Shown: positions 27,701 through 37,910 of the stretch, one piece after another
Position numbering within the stretch: the first letter of the stretch is position 1
How the letters are laid out: each line of letters starts with the position of its first letter
NCBI GenBank assembly: GCA_026168455.1
Contig: CM047425.1
Span: 86,555,580 to 86,619,579, forward strand
Direction of reading: 5' to 3'
DNA: 64,000 bases
From: Theocolax elegans
Lineage: Eukaryota; Arthropoda; Insecta; Hymenoptera; Cerocephalidae
Notes under the pieces: model-generated
What the model was told of the DNA's origin: nothing
Database searches by the model: none
What the model saw: only the letters and a program-made list of their open reading frames with translations
Program-made: the position numbers and the translations under genes

Positions 27701-28181
27701 GGTCTCTCTATCTCTCTCTCTCTCTGTATCTGTCTCTGTCTCTCCCTGTCTCTCTCTCTCTCTACAACTGTCACATTTTGAAAATGATATTATTGAAGTC
27801 CGTCATTTCCAACCAAATCGGCGTGACTCTAACAATGTGTCTGTTCCGCAGTCTTCTACACACAAGTTTATTTCGTACATCGTGAAATTTAAATCTTATG
27901 AAATTAAGGAACATGTTCTGAAGGTGAAACGCGACTATGGGGATATTGTATACCAGAGTCTTGTTCCGGATTCAATCGCTTCTGATAATGGGTCTGTGAT
28001 TAAACTGTATGATATGTTACCACCGGTTATATATCGCCTGCTTATGCAGACTAGGCTCAAGGCGCGTGAGCTGAATTACAAGCATGTATGGTCGAGAAAT
28101 GGACTAATTTATGTTCGTCGGAATGATCGTTCAGATGTTATCACTATTTCCACTGAGCAGGACCTCACAAAATTGCATTGA
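27648..28181 (+). CDS. LINE ORF1, C-terminal portion (partial)
   Basis: This frame is open from about 27648, partly through the TC repeat, and the protein-like part begins near 27770. No ATG opens it: the first clear similarity starts around codon GTG 27837 ('FISYIVKFKSYEIKEHVL'). The final ~90 residues follow the pattern seen at the end of insect CR1-like ORF1 proteins: a K-x-Y-x2-K-x2-VL-x-(A/V)-(R/K) segment, then 'LLMQTRLKARELNYKHVWSR', 'NGLIYVRR' and 'ITISTEQDL'. In that family ORF1 is an RNA-binding/chaperone or nucleocapsid-like protein. The N-terminus is missing or not recognisable here. It ends at TGA 28179-28181, in the same frame as ORF2. Confidence 0.65.
   Translation, partial: SRERCRVIGFESPQLLLRVSLSLSLSVSVSVSPCLSLSLQLSHFENDIIEVRHFQPNRRDSNNVSVPQSSTHKFISYIVKFKSYEIKEHVLKVKRDYGDIVYQSLVPDSIASDNGSVIKLYDMLPPVIYRLLMQTRLKARELNYKHVWSRNGLIYVRRNDRSDVITISTEQDLTKLH
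27706..27766 (+). repeat. (TC)n microsatellite
   Basis: An imperfect TC dinucleotide tract with occasional TG and TA interruptions immediately precedes the LINE. The LINE's 3' end abuts another TC/TTTC-rich tract at about 31497-31522. Confidence 0.9.
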
Positions 28182-31073
28182 CGGTCTCTGGTACAAACAA
28201 ATGTTCTCACCAACCCGGTAGCACGTCCATTTAACCAACCACATTTGAGAGTTGCACAAATTAATGCAAATTCGCTAAAGGAACATTTTAATGATGTCCA
28301 AGGTCTTATTGTAAATAAATCCGTTGATGTGCTCTCGATATCTGAAACATGGCTTACTGCAAGACAACCAACCTCTCTTTTTAACATCAATAATTATACT
28401 CTTATCAGAAACGACAGAAACATCAAATCGGTAGGTGGAAAGAGAGACTTTGTTCAGGGAGGAGGAGTAGCTTGTTATGTCCGAAATACTATTTCCTTCA
28501 AGATCCTCTCAAGTTCTGATAATACGGATATAAATGCAAATGAGTTTCTCTTTCTTGAATTGTGTCCTTGCTCTAACCAAAAAATCTTAATGATATCAGT
28601 TTATCGTCGACCTAAGGGGCATGTTCTATCAAATGTCTTCCAGGCGCTTGGTGAATATATTCATTTATATCATGATATTATCCTAGCAGGTGACCTCAAC
28701 TCGGATCTCACCAATGATAACTACTATGCATGTCACCTTAGAAGCCTGATTAGTGATTTAAATCTAACGTTGATCCCCTTTGGTCCCACTCATCATCGCG
28801 ACTCATCTGATACATGGTTGGACGTGATAATTGTCGATTCTGAAGACAAGATTAAATCGTATCACAAATCTCAGTCTCCTTTCATAAACTGCCATGATTT
28901 CTTAATTTTAGACTTCGTATTAGATCAACCAGTAAGACCTCAACTATCTTTGTCATCTCGTAAATTCACTGATTTTAATTCCGAATTATTTTCATCTGAA
29001 CTGAAACTGTATCTTAATGATAACTTTATCTGTCAGAATTTAAATGGGACTTTTGATGTTGATGCAGCCCTTAGTATTTTTAGAGACAAAGCTTTGAACC
29101 TGCTTGATACACATGCGCCGATTGTAAATAGAACGCTGAAAAGAAGGCCGGCCCCATGGTTCACGAACGAGCTTAGACTTATGTGTCATTCTCGTGATCG
29201 ACTTTATAAAAAATCTCGCAGGCAACATAGTGGCGCTCTACTCGTTCAATATAAGGCTCTGCGCAAACAGATTAAGAGAGAGATTAAATTAACTCGCGAT
29301 AGGTATATTATCAATGCCTTAAATAATGCTCCTGATTCGGCTGGTTACTGGAGAGTGCTGCGGAATTATGGTCTGACTAAACCTAAGTTTGAGTCCCCAC
29401 TTCATTACTTTAATGCGGAAGACCTTATCAGATATTATTCCTCGATTGCGTGCTGTCATCCAGCTTGCTCTATTAGTCAATTGGACGAGATTTTGAATTG
29501 TTCTAGTGGAGGTGATACGTTACAGTTCTCTTTTCATAATGTGGACTTTGATGCAGTACTCATGGCAATGAAATCATCTTTACCTAAATCGAGGAGTCGT
29601 AGCTGTGATGGTCTTTCTCTGTCATTTTTCGCAGACGTATTCCATGACATAGTGCCGTTCTTTGTGAATCTCTTTAACATATCTATTGAAACCGGAGTTT
29701 ACCCTGCCCTTTGGAAGAAATCAGTAATTATACCTTTATTAAAGAAAAATATGCCTGACACAATGGCAGATACTCGTCCAATTGCTCAATTACCACATTT
29801 TGCGAAAGTATTTGATTCCATTATTACCAGACAACTAGTTCATTATCTTGAATCCACATTTTTACTGTCGCCTTCTCAATCTGGTTTTCGCAGTGGTTAT
29901 AGTACTCAGGCAGATTTGTTAAAAACTACTGATGACATTCGTCTGGGGTTTGAGCAGGGTATGGTCACTTTCATGGTCCTCTTTGACAAACTTATTTCGA
30001 AGTTGAAAGAACTTCATTTTTCACCATTAGCAATGAAGTGGATACATTCTTACCTATCCGAGCGTACTCAGGCTGTTCTGAATCTTGACAACACGCCTTC
30101 TACTTTTTTATCAGTAACATCTGGTGTACCTCAAGGATCTACTCCGGGTCCTATAATATTTCTAATATATATTAATTCCATCGTTAGAGTAATCAAATTT
30201 TGTAAATTCAAGCTATTCGCCGATGACTTAAAAATTTACATACAATGCAAACCTGCGCGCATTAATGAGACTATTGTCGAAATTAATCAAGATATCCAAT
30301 CGATAGCGGAATGGGTGGCCGCAAATGGCTTAAAACTGAACATCAGCAAAACCAAAGCTATCCTTTTTGCGTCAACGCAAATGTCATTGCGTTTAAATGA
30401 CTATGCCATGCAACCGATTTTACTTCTTGGCAATCAAATTCAATTGTCTGCCTCGGTAAAGAGTTTGGGTGTTACTTTGGCAAGTGATCTTTCATGGAAC
30501 GCACAGATAGCTAATATTTCATCCAATGTCCATGGTGTTTTGTATCGTCTGCGATATAAGGGCCAATGTCTACCAGAGGCGGGACGAATTGCGCTTGCCA
30601 ACGCCTTGGTTATCCCACATTTCGATTATGCCTGTCTCGTATTTAATGATCTTCCATCATACCTGGAGTTGAAACTTCAAAGACTCTGCAATACTGTCGT
30701 GCGCTATATATTCCATTTAAAACGAGATGCGGCTTTGCGTCCTTACTATGAGCGCTTAGGTTGGTTTTCTCTAAAAGATCGACGCAAGTACTTTCTTGCC
30801 TGTTTTATGTATAAATTGTTATCAACTGAAAGGCCCAGCTACTTATTTGATGATTTGACATTCATAAATGAGGAAAGTCGTAGATCCATACGTTTGGGAA
30901 ACATTTTTACAATTCCGACTAGTAGAAGAGACTCGTATAAAGCTTCCTTCTCAGTCTCGGCTATGGAGCTATGGAATAAATTGCCTAGTTCCATTAGAAA
31001 CAGTTCTAGTGTGGACAGTTTCAGGATGAATATGCGCAGCTATCTTCAGAATGTTTCTAACTCGAGCATCTGA
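28182..31073 (+). CDS. LINE ORF2: APE-type endonuclease plus reverse transcriptase (motif A deletion)
   Basis: This ORF is uninterrupted to 31073. The similarity starts at TTG 28245 (residue 1 below); the frame is open from 28182 but has no ATG until 28590, inside the endonuclease. Endonuclease landmarks: QINANS (residues 5-10), SETW with Glu34, SVYRRP (118-123), GDLN with Asp150/Asn152, LD at 192-193, CHD with His217. Reverse-transcriptase landmarks: 'GFRSGYSTQADLL' ahead of motif A, motif A reduced to VLFD (Asp581) running straight into KLISKL, motif B GVPQGS then TPGP (627 on), motif C FADD (658-661). The C-terminal region after about 700 matches the post-RT part of CR1-like proteins. Roughly a dozen residues usually found after the motif A Asp are missing in frame. 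The enzyme nicks target DNA and primes cDNA synthesis there; this copy is probably RT-defective. Confidence 0.9.
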   Translation, partial: RSLVQTNVLTNPVARPFNQPHLRVAQINANSLKEHFNDVQGLIVNKSVDVLSISETWLTARQPTSLFNINNYTLIRNDRNIKSVGGKRDFVQGGGVACYVRNTISFKILSSSDNTDINANEFLFLELCPCSNQKILMISVYRRPKGHVLSNVFQALGEYIHLYHDIILAGDLNSDLTNDNYYACHLRSLISDLNLTLIPFGPTHHRDSSDTWLDVIIVDSEDKIKSYHKSQSPFINCHDFLILDFVLDQPVRPQLSLSSRKFTDFNSELFSSELKLYLNDNFICQNLNGTFDVDAALSIFRDKALNLLDTHAPIVNRTLKRRPAPWFTNELRLMCHSRDRLYKKSRRQHSGALLVQYKALRKQIKREIKLTRDRYIINALNNAPDSAGYWRVLRNYGLTKPKFESPLHYFNAEDLIRYYSSIACCHPACSISQLDEILNCSSGGDTLQFSFHNVDFDAVLMAMKSSLPKSRSRSCDGLSLSFFADVFHDIVPFFVNLFNISIETGVYPALWKKSVIIPLLKKNMPDTMADTRPIAQLPHFAKVFDSIITRQLVHYLESTFLLSPSQSGFRSGYSTQADLLKTTDDIRLGFEQGMVTFMVLFDKLISKLKELHFSPLAMKWIHSYLSERTQAVLNLDNTPSTFLSVTSGVPQGSTPGPIIFLIYINSIVRVIKFCKFKLFADDLKIYIQCKPARINETIVEINQDIQSIAEWVAANGLKLNISKTKAILFASTQMSLRLNDYAMQPILLLGNQIQLSASVKSLGVTLASDLSWNAQIANISSNVHGVLYRLRYKGQCLPEAGRIALANALVIPHFDYACLVFNDLPSYLELKLQRLCNTVVRYIFHLKRDAALRPYYERLGWFSLKDRRKYFLACFMYKLLSTERPSYLFDDLTFINEESRRSIRLGNIFTIPTSRRDSYKASFSVSAMELWNKLPSSIRNSSSVDSFRMNMRSYLQNVSNSSI

Positions 31074-31498
31074 TTTTGCATATTGAATCTTACATTGATT
31101 GATCAATTGTTCATGTCTCTCCTTCTAGTACAGATGTTATATTGTATGTGCTTAAATTGAATCATACTTTCTAAATTTTAAAAAATTTTAAATTTGTTTG
31201 TACACTTACACAATTGTACCGTCTTTGCAAAAACTATATGCGATTTTATATTATATTATATTATTTTATATTATTATATTTCAGTGTATTTTATATATTA
31301 TCGATAATTTAATGTATTTATTTTTCTTGTTTTATTTTAAATTTTAATGTATTTTATTATAATGCGCTCTAATAATTTGTATATACAACATGCGACATTG
31401 TATTACATTAATATAATTATATTTATACTTCCATGTAATTTTGAGTGCCATTCGGTTTAGTTAAACCTTGGCACAAATAAATAATGTTATCAATCAAT
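31074..31498 (+). other. LINE 3' UTR and 3' terminus
   Basis: This is AT-rich untranslated sequence with several ATTATATT runs. The last ~50 bases ('gagtgccattcggtttag', 'ttaaaccttggcac', 'aaataaataa') are more complex and probably form the recognition end for reverse transcription. No second copy of this tail was seen in the window. Confidence 0.6.
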
Positions 31499-33060
31499 CT
31501 CTCTTTCTTTCTATTTCTTTCACTTGGTGAGGTAGACGAAAGGTCGGAATTTCCACTCTCATTACACCTATGGCTGACTGGTCGCCAACCTGTTCTTTCC
31601 TGAGCACAAGCACTTGTCTCTATTCTATCGTGCATTTTTTCCTCGTTTTGACTTCGCGGTTCTTCTTTTCATATCGCGTGGCTGGAAAAACCGTGAAAGG
31701 ATTTCGTAACAAGAGCTTCGTTGGGAAATTGCGAAGTTGTGACGCACGCACGCGATTCTTTTCGAGAAAGATACTTGCCTGTAGTGAATATTTTTAAAGT
31801 TTTGTGCTATTTTTCATACTACTCTACTATAATAAAAATGTTGATTTTAATGATACATCAACTTGTATACGTACTTTTGATCTCCATAATATCAAAAATA
31901 TGTAAAATTTCGTGATAAAAGAATGACGTTTTTAAGTTTATGGTTCTATAATAAAGTTAGATGGTGCATACATTATCTTAGTATGCAGGCTTCGAAGCTA
32001 TAAATTACAACTATGAATTTGAATAATAATGTGATAGAATATTAAAGTAATAAGTATACAATATTTATTTCATAATATGCCAGGTGTTTATGTATCGTAT
32101 ACGATAACTAGAATATCCATGATGAGTCAGAATATTATTTTTATCTCACATTGTAAAATTGTCGTACGTATACAGAGCACTTGCAAGAATAACATACGTT
32201 CAGAGTTTGAAAATGTTTCAGATTGTACGTTCAAGGTTTAGATTTTAGAATATACACTATTGTGGAATTATATGGAAACCGAAACATTTCTTGCCAATAT
32301 TACATTAAACTACAATTTAACGAAAATTTCATCGATTTTATCCCATACAGGCACATGGTAATCCGGTATGTGTGCGAATGACGTGGCGTATTCTGGAATC
32401 GCTCATTTCTAGGATGGCAGATGTCAGTGTGTCTATTAAATCGAAATATTTATTACATATATGGCCAGACTGTCCGATAAAGCATACGTAATATTGCTTA
32501 TAGGAATTAGTTTTGGTTTTCAACACATTAATTTCACTTTATCGTGTATACATTTCTAAAATGTACAATATTACATTTAAAGCAACTGTGGTTAGAAACT
32601 ATTTTAATAATTATTGTATGTGTATAATTTTTATAAATTTATCTATATGTTAATTTTTTTAAATTATATTTAGATTAGAGTACATTTTTAGGCTCGACCG
32701 CTACCCGGGAGAGCCTTATATTTTCATCATCGCAAAATATGTGATGCATCAAAATATACTAAATAATGGGTTGTAAGAGAAAGTTATGTGTTTTAGAACT
32801 CATTTAAGGCCCTTCCAAATGTATGTATGGATGTATTGTATGTATATATGTAATCATGTATCTAAGATAACTCAGTCAATTTTTTACCGATTTTGTTGAG
32901 ATTTCCAGGTAACTTCGTCATAATGTAATTAGATAATGATCCTATTTTCATATATATATATATAGCACTGAAACACTTTAACTTATGGCATTATTTTTCA
33001 TTGCTTAGAACGGTTATGTAGCATTATGTTGAAATATATTAATCCTACATAAATACTTTA
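31499..33060. other. Spacer, no gene recognised
   Basis: A TC/TTTC tract continues from the LINE end to about 31522. A slightly GC-richer patch lies at 31530-31780, where two overlapping ORFs have no recognisable domain. The rest is AT-rich with a short (TA)n at about 32951-32964. Confidence 0.45.
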
Positions 33061-33064
33061 TACG

Positions 33065-33530
33065 GATGAAATGTTCCTCTCAAAATAACAAAATTTTTTG
33101 CTATTGTACAAGTTGAAAACTGGTCAAAATAATGAAAAAAAGTACAAAAAACACGTTTTTTCACAATAAAGCTAAATCTATCATTTATACAGACAAATTT
33201 TTAATAAACGAAATGTTTGTTTTAAAATAACAAACCTTTTTTCTATTATACACTTATCGCTCAGAATCATATTTTTGAAGGTAGATATAGAAAAACGGTT
33301 AAAACCATGAAAAAAGCACTATAATTCACGTTTTTTTGTAATAAATCAAAATGTATTATTCGTACACAAAAATTTTAAAAGAATGAAATGTTCGTCTCAA
33401 TATAACAAAATTTTTTTTGTTTTACACTTTACGTCTAGAACAATATTTTCAAAGATAAAAAAGAAAAGCGGTCAAAATAAGGAAAATAGCACAAAAAATC
33501 ACGTTTTATCACAATAAAATTAAATACATC
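33065..33530 (+). repeat. Degenerate tandem repeat, about three units
   Basis: The box 'gaaatgtt(c/t)' followed by 'ctcaaaataacaaaa' recurs from 33068, 33210 and 33385, spacings 142 and 175 bp. Each unit goes on to 'ggtcaaaataatgaaaaa..' and 'cacgttttttcacaataaa' or close variants. The longer second unit has extra sequence around 33253-33290. The units are well diverged, so the array is old. No coding capacity. Confidence 0.75.
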
Positions 33531-33824
33531 GCATTGCGTGTGAATTGTGACATGATCCGAAGGCGAAGATAATAATCACATAATTTAAAGTCATGTTTTT
33601 ATTACTATCTCTTATTGATGTATATTATATTTTGTATTAGGCCATAAAAATCCCAAGCTTTGTGAAAGTTAATATAAGTTGAATTGTTGTGTCATGTATT
33701 TTACCCAATACTCACAAACGATGCGAGCGCGATGCGCGAGCTTTACACCGTCGTGCCTTATATGCAAAAAGCGCCGCTACGTGATGCAAGGCCTTATAGT
33801 GGGGAACTAGTATATAATAATTAA

Positions 33825-34085
33825 CGGCTTCTGGGATCGGTTAGATGGTTTTCCATATTCCTCTATGTTCTATTTCGGTGTCAAAGCCTACGTAATGTGA
33901 TTTTAACACCTAAAAAATAATATTTCAATACACCGGACCATCTCGGAGGTTTTCATAAACAACATTTACGCTATAGGTTTTTCTCTTCTGCAAGGACATA
34001 ACCCCGGGCGAATGCGTGCGCGTTGGGGATAAGAGGTGGTTTGGAGAAAATTAAATTAAAGTGTAGGGGAGGGGGATACCCAAAT
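33825..34085 (+). mobile_element. Diverged, 5'-truncated copy of the 5S-derived SINE-like element
   Basis: The plus strand here matches the minus strand of the elements at 39202-39648 and 41827-42273. Shared phrases are 'tttcggtgtcaaagcctacg' (33878), 'aatacaccggaccatctcgg' (33927) and 'cataaccccgggcgaatgcg' (33998). The 5S-like head is absent or eroded beyond recognition upstream of about 33825, and the tail after 34030 is diverged. This independent and older copy shows the element is a dispersed family, not just part of the 38-45 kb duplication. Confidence 0.7.
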
Positions 34086-34880
34086 GTCTTCTACAAGGCA
34101 GAGGACGGAACTATCAAACTTAACTTTAATTTTATAAAATTATATTAATGAAACGAGATGAAACATCTATATACATAAAATATCACATTAATAAAAAAGA
34201 AAAATAGAAATGGTATTTGACTTAATTTTTGTGACATAATATTTTAAGTTGTTCACATCCAATCTGTTCGCATAAAGTGTTGCATTTTGTCAATCGCAGA
34301 TTTATATTTTTCTGCATTCGTATATAGGTAGTAGAAAACAGATAAATGTATTAAATATTTTTCTCTATTAGCAATGATCTAAATGCATTAATGAATTATA
34401 ATTTAATAACTGTATCGTCAATTAAACGACAGTTGATATTTATCATAAAAATATTAATTAAATAAAACTATTTACGCTGTTGATTATTTTCACTTGATGG
34501 GCATAAAAAGAAATAAAAATAATGTATCACTCGCAATATTCAAATACTGTATTAAAGAATGTATATAAATAGTAAGTCATTTTCAAATTGATTTAATTAT
34601 TTATGCAAGTAGAAATTTCACTTGAATTATAAAAATTCGTATATTCTATATTAAGTGTACGATAATATTGGTGATGGTTCTTTACACTGATCGGAGATAT
34701 GCATATATAATTAACTATTTATTAATATATTCAAGGCAGTACGAGGTCTTTAAAATTCGTATCCTACAAGCTTCGATTAACTACATCGTAAGACTGTTTA
34801 CTAGATGCCAGAATCGCTCATGTGATTAGGAAATCTTAAATGTAACTAAAGGATATAGTGTATCTAAACTAAAGTAATTA
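34086..34880. other. AT-rich spacer, nothing recognised
   Basis: No gene, RNA or repeat recognised between the truncated SINE-like copy and the dinucleotide tracts. Confidence 0.5.
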
Positions 34881-34884
34881 ATTA

Positions 34885-34925
34885 ATGTGTGTGTGTGTGT
34901 GTGTGTGTGTGTATACACGCACCAT

Positions 34926-34969
<44 letters not shown>

Positions 34970-34970
34970 T
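34885..34970. repeat. Paired (TG)n and (CA)n tracts followed by (TA)n
   Basis: A (TG) tract of about 13 units is followed by 'tatacacgcacca', then a (CA) tract of similar length and a (TA) run. The TG and CA tracts are reverse complements separated by a dozen bases, so the locus can form a hairpin. Both tracts also have Z-DNA potential. Confidence 0.9.
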
Positions 34971-37600
34971 TTTAGAATTAAAATTTAGCATGCTTGAGTT
35001 TTTCTTTTAATTTCGTGATTGATTGTCATTGATAAAAAATTATAAAATGTCAATTTTACAGGTTGTATATTAAGTAATAATTTTAATATTAACACACTGA
35101 GAAATTCTTGAGGCATGTTTAACGAAACATGCTAGTACTAATGGTTTAAAAAATGAACTCGAACGCTTGCAGAATCATTTTAGGTAAATGTTATCCAATA
35201 ATTGTACGGTGGGCGCCTGAAGAGTCCTACATCATTTTATATCTGCTAGTGTATAGATATGTGTATAGATATAAAACCTAAGATCAAATTTGAATTACAC
35301 GAGTCTAAAGTGACGCGAGTGTAAAGTCCTATCGTTATATTAAACATATCATTTATAGGCTATTTAATTGTTTTCAGTAATTTTGACTAGTCTTATTTGA
35401 ATATTGAATAATTCAGTTAATAATTACTTTTAACAGGTGTAGTTAATGTGTATAGTGATGCACAACAATAAATCTATTAAATTAAATAAAGATTGCTGTA
35501 ATGGATTCAGTATCTACGAATGTATGTTCCCGCATTTACCAAAAATCTAAAGTGAACCCTCAGGATAATAAGTTTACGTGTAAAGAACATCACGGTAAAG
35601 TAGCAATGTGCCAAGATTATTTCGTAGCAGTTAACTGCTTTATATACTTGACGTATCCTTTATCCATCGCATGATTTCAGAGTTCCCGACGGATTTTTTC
35701 CTTCCTCGTACTTGAGGAGGAAAAGCGTGTATCACTTGTTAGACACCTGGCGCTGTAGCTACTTGCGGAAATCCTTGGCCGGGAGCCCAAGTTACGTAAT
35801 CGCGCGGCGACAAAGAACAATCGTCGTATACTCGTGTGCCTTTGTACATTTTTTTTATTCCTCTGTGCGAACAGAAAGAAAGAAAGGGAGGAGGCCGTTT
35901 GATGTCTCTCGACAGTTACCGTCTTTCACTCGAGAGATGGGAAGAGCCACAGATATAGAAACTCTAAAGAAGAGCTGGAATATGAGACAATATGAAACCG
36001 AGAATCTCGGTGCTCGCGAATCGACGCGTGTGCTCCTTTCTTTTTCCACGTGACGTATACGTGCGGATTTGGATACGTCAGTATTCTCTGTCTACCTATC
36101 TCGTTTACATTAAGTTTTTTTATCCCTGCTTTATACGACAGATTTATCTCTGTTAAAATCGAAACTTGGCCTTGATTCTTTTCGTTATAGAATATTTTAG
36201 TAGATTGATTTATTTATCTATTTATTTATGTATGCTCTTGTCTGTGCAGTGTAAATTCCCTTGTCCTATTTCCTTTTTATACGATTCTTTCTGCCAATAT
36301 TTTATTTTATATTTTCATCTTACACGACAAAAATTACATTACTGATTAATGTTAAATACCTTGTGACTTAGTCCATAAGTGAATAAATCTTTTACATCTT
36401 TGTTATAATATTAAGTTCTGTCTTTAAAATAAACATCTGCAATTAAATGTAGACCACTTCTAATATACACTTATGCCATAGATTAATATTTTTGCTGCTT
36501 TGTTCAAGGAGACAAGGTTGGATTAAAACATAGAAAACATAATGTGTTACTTTACTAAAAGAATTATAAACCTCAGACAATAAATCGCATGAATATTGAC
36601 ATCAATACACTTGACATTTTTTACATTAAATCAACCTCATTTACAAAAATTTGTACTTGAAACATTTGTTTTAAGCAAGTATCTTTGTTTTGCAAGTTCT
36701 GCTTTATTGATTATGTCAAAATTTCAGCCTATCCGGTCACCTGTTTACAAAATTTCTTAAAGTAAGTGCTTTATGGTCAAAATGTATGATCTCGGATCAT
36801 TAAAATTGGTTTAAAATAAATTACTACTATAATTAATTACTTAACATTTTTTTCGAAAAACTCAAAAACAATGTAAATTGTTTAAAAAATAACTACAATT
36901 AGATATACAGGAAATAATAAATTTAATAGTCCGTACTGTACTTTCCAGGTTTCAATCCATGTTTTAAATAATTAGACTTTCTCTTAAAAATAATGTTATA
37001 TAATGTAATGTTGTGTATTATACATACGTTTATGTATCAAATTGAAATGCAGTAAATAGGTAAAGTTTAGTTTTCAAAAGCGAATAAATATAAAAATATA
37101 TAAAAAATTAAAATACAATTTGGATATTTGATAATCTATTGATTTACTTTTTTCGATACGGTTATAGAAAGACCATGTAGATAACAAAAACTTTATTCAT
37201 AGTTAATAGCAGCATTATAAATAGAAATCAAGTATTTTAAATAATAAAAAAGCTTTATTGACATGTTCTTATGTAACAATTTTCAATGTTATTTTATGCA
37301 ATTTTATCATATACGTTACGTCACGAAACTATTATCATAGATATATGTACCATTTTTTGCTATACGCTTTGTAAGTGATTCATCTAATTATTGTCTACGA
37401 GAAAACAGTTTTATAAACTTGTGGAGTAATCAAATAAGCTAACAAAGATGACTAATATTTAGACATTCTAAAAAATTTATTTTACAACAAATTGCATTAT
37501 TAGTTTAATTTTCAAAAAAATATTTATTTTACGAAATAGTTTAATCAGCAATTTATGAAAATAATTAAAATTATCAAAATGTATAACCATATTTTTTTTC
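34971..37600. other. AT-rich spacer with a GC-richer island at 35690-36060
   Basis: The island has CpG-bearing sequence such as 'aatcgcgcggcgacaaag' near 35799, in contrast to its surroundings. ORFs of 113 codons (+) and 64 codons (-) overlap it and neither has a recognised domain. The remainder is AT-rich with no repeats that I can link elsewhere. Confidence 0.4.
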
Positions 37601-37612
37601 AGAATGTACACC

Positions 37613-37910
37613 CTTCATGGTTATGATAAAATCCACAATATCGATTATAAAGGGTTAAATCCAGGTTGTAATAAATTAACAACCAATTTTGATTTTAAAA
37701 AATTGTACGACGTTTCGTCTGCCAGGTTTTGCAGACCTCTTCAAAGAATTTTTTTTGTGTCCAATAAACCAGTACTTGAAGAGGTCTGCAAAACCTGGCA
37801 GACGAAACGTCGTACAATTTTTTAAAATCAAAATTGGTTGTTAATTTATTACAACCTGGATTTAACCCTTTATAATCGATATTGTGGATTTTGTATAACC
37901 ACATATTAGT
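37613..37910. mobile_element. Fold-back element with near-perfect arms and hammerhead-like motifs
   Basis: Two arms of about 130 bp (37615-37745 and 37776-37907) are near-perfect reverse complements separated by a spacer of about 30 bp. Because of this symmetry, both strands encode almost the same 73-codon ORF, which is therefore not evidence of a gene. Each arm contains a hammerhead-like segment next to the spacer: TGAAGA, stem GTCTGC/GCAGAC, then GAAACGTC (right arm 37777-37811). The right-end phrase 'tgtataaccacata' has a near match just outside the left arm at 37580 ('tgtataaccatatt'). The element has no protein-coding capacity. Confidence 0.85.
37776..37815 (+). ncRNA. Hammerhead-like motif in the right arm (mirror copy in the left arm, minus strand)
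   Basis: Reading 37772-37815: GTAC, TTGAAGA, extra G, GTCTGC, 8-nt loop, GCAGAC, GAAA, CGTC, GTAC. Helix II is 6 perfect base pairs. Helix I can form from the flanking GTAC/GTAC. Helix III is reduced to A-U plus C-G with no loop. The first core base is T where C is expected (or a T has been inserted), which should impair cleavage. In the left arm, the flank next to the spacer lacks the GTAC complement. It is most likely a fossil of a hammerhead-bearing retroelement end. Confidence 0.35.

Larger units (their letters stand above)
27770..31498 (+). mobile_element. Non-LTR retrotransposon (LINE), CR1/L2-type group, 5'-truncated or short 5' end
   Basis: The element carries the C-terminal part of ORF1 (to 28181) and a full-length endonuclease/reverse-transcriptase ORF2 (to 31073), followed by an AT-rich 3' UTR of about 425 bp. 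The 3' end is near 31498, where 'cttggcacaaataaataatg' supplies an AATAAA-like signal and a short A/T-rich tail. There is no poly(A) run and no RNase H domain, which fits the CR1/L2/Daphne-like assemblage better than L1 or I. Both boundaries fall against TC-rich sequence. I could not define a target duplication. The long open ORF2 suggests a recent insertion. Confidence 0.85.

Noticed and set aside
27511..27774. Minus-strand 87-codon ORF with an Arg/Glu-rich start
   Set aside because: The start is the complement of the (TC)n repeat. The remaining segment matches no family I know and lacks supporting splice or start signals.
35712..36053. 113-codon ORF in a GC-richer island
   Set aside because: It does not start at ATG, has no domain, and a minus-strand ORF of similar quality overlaps it.
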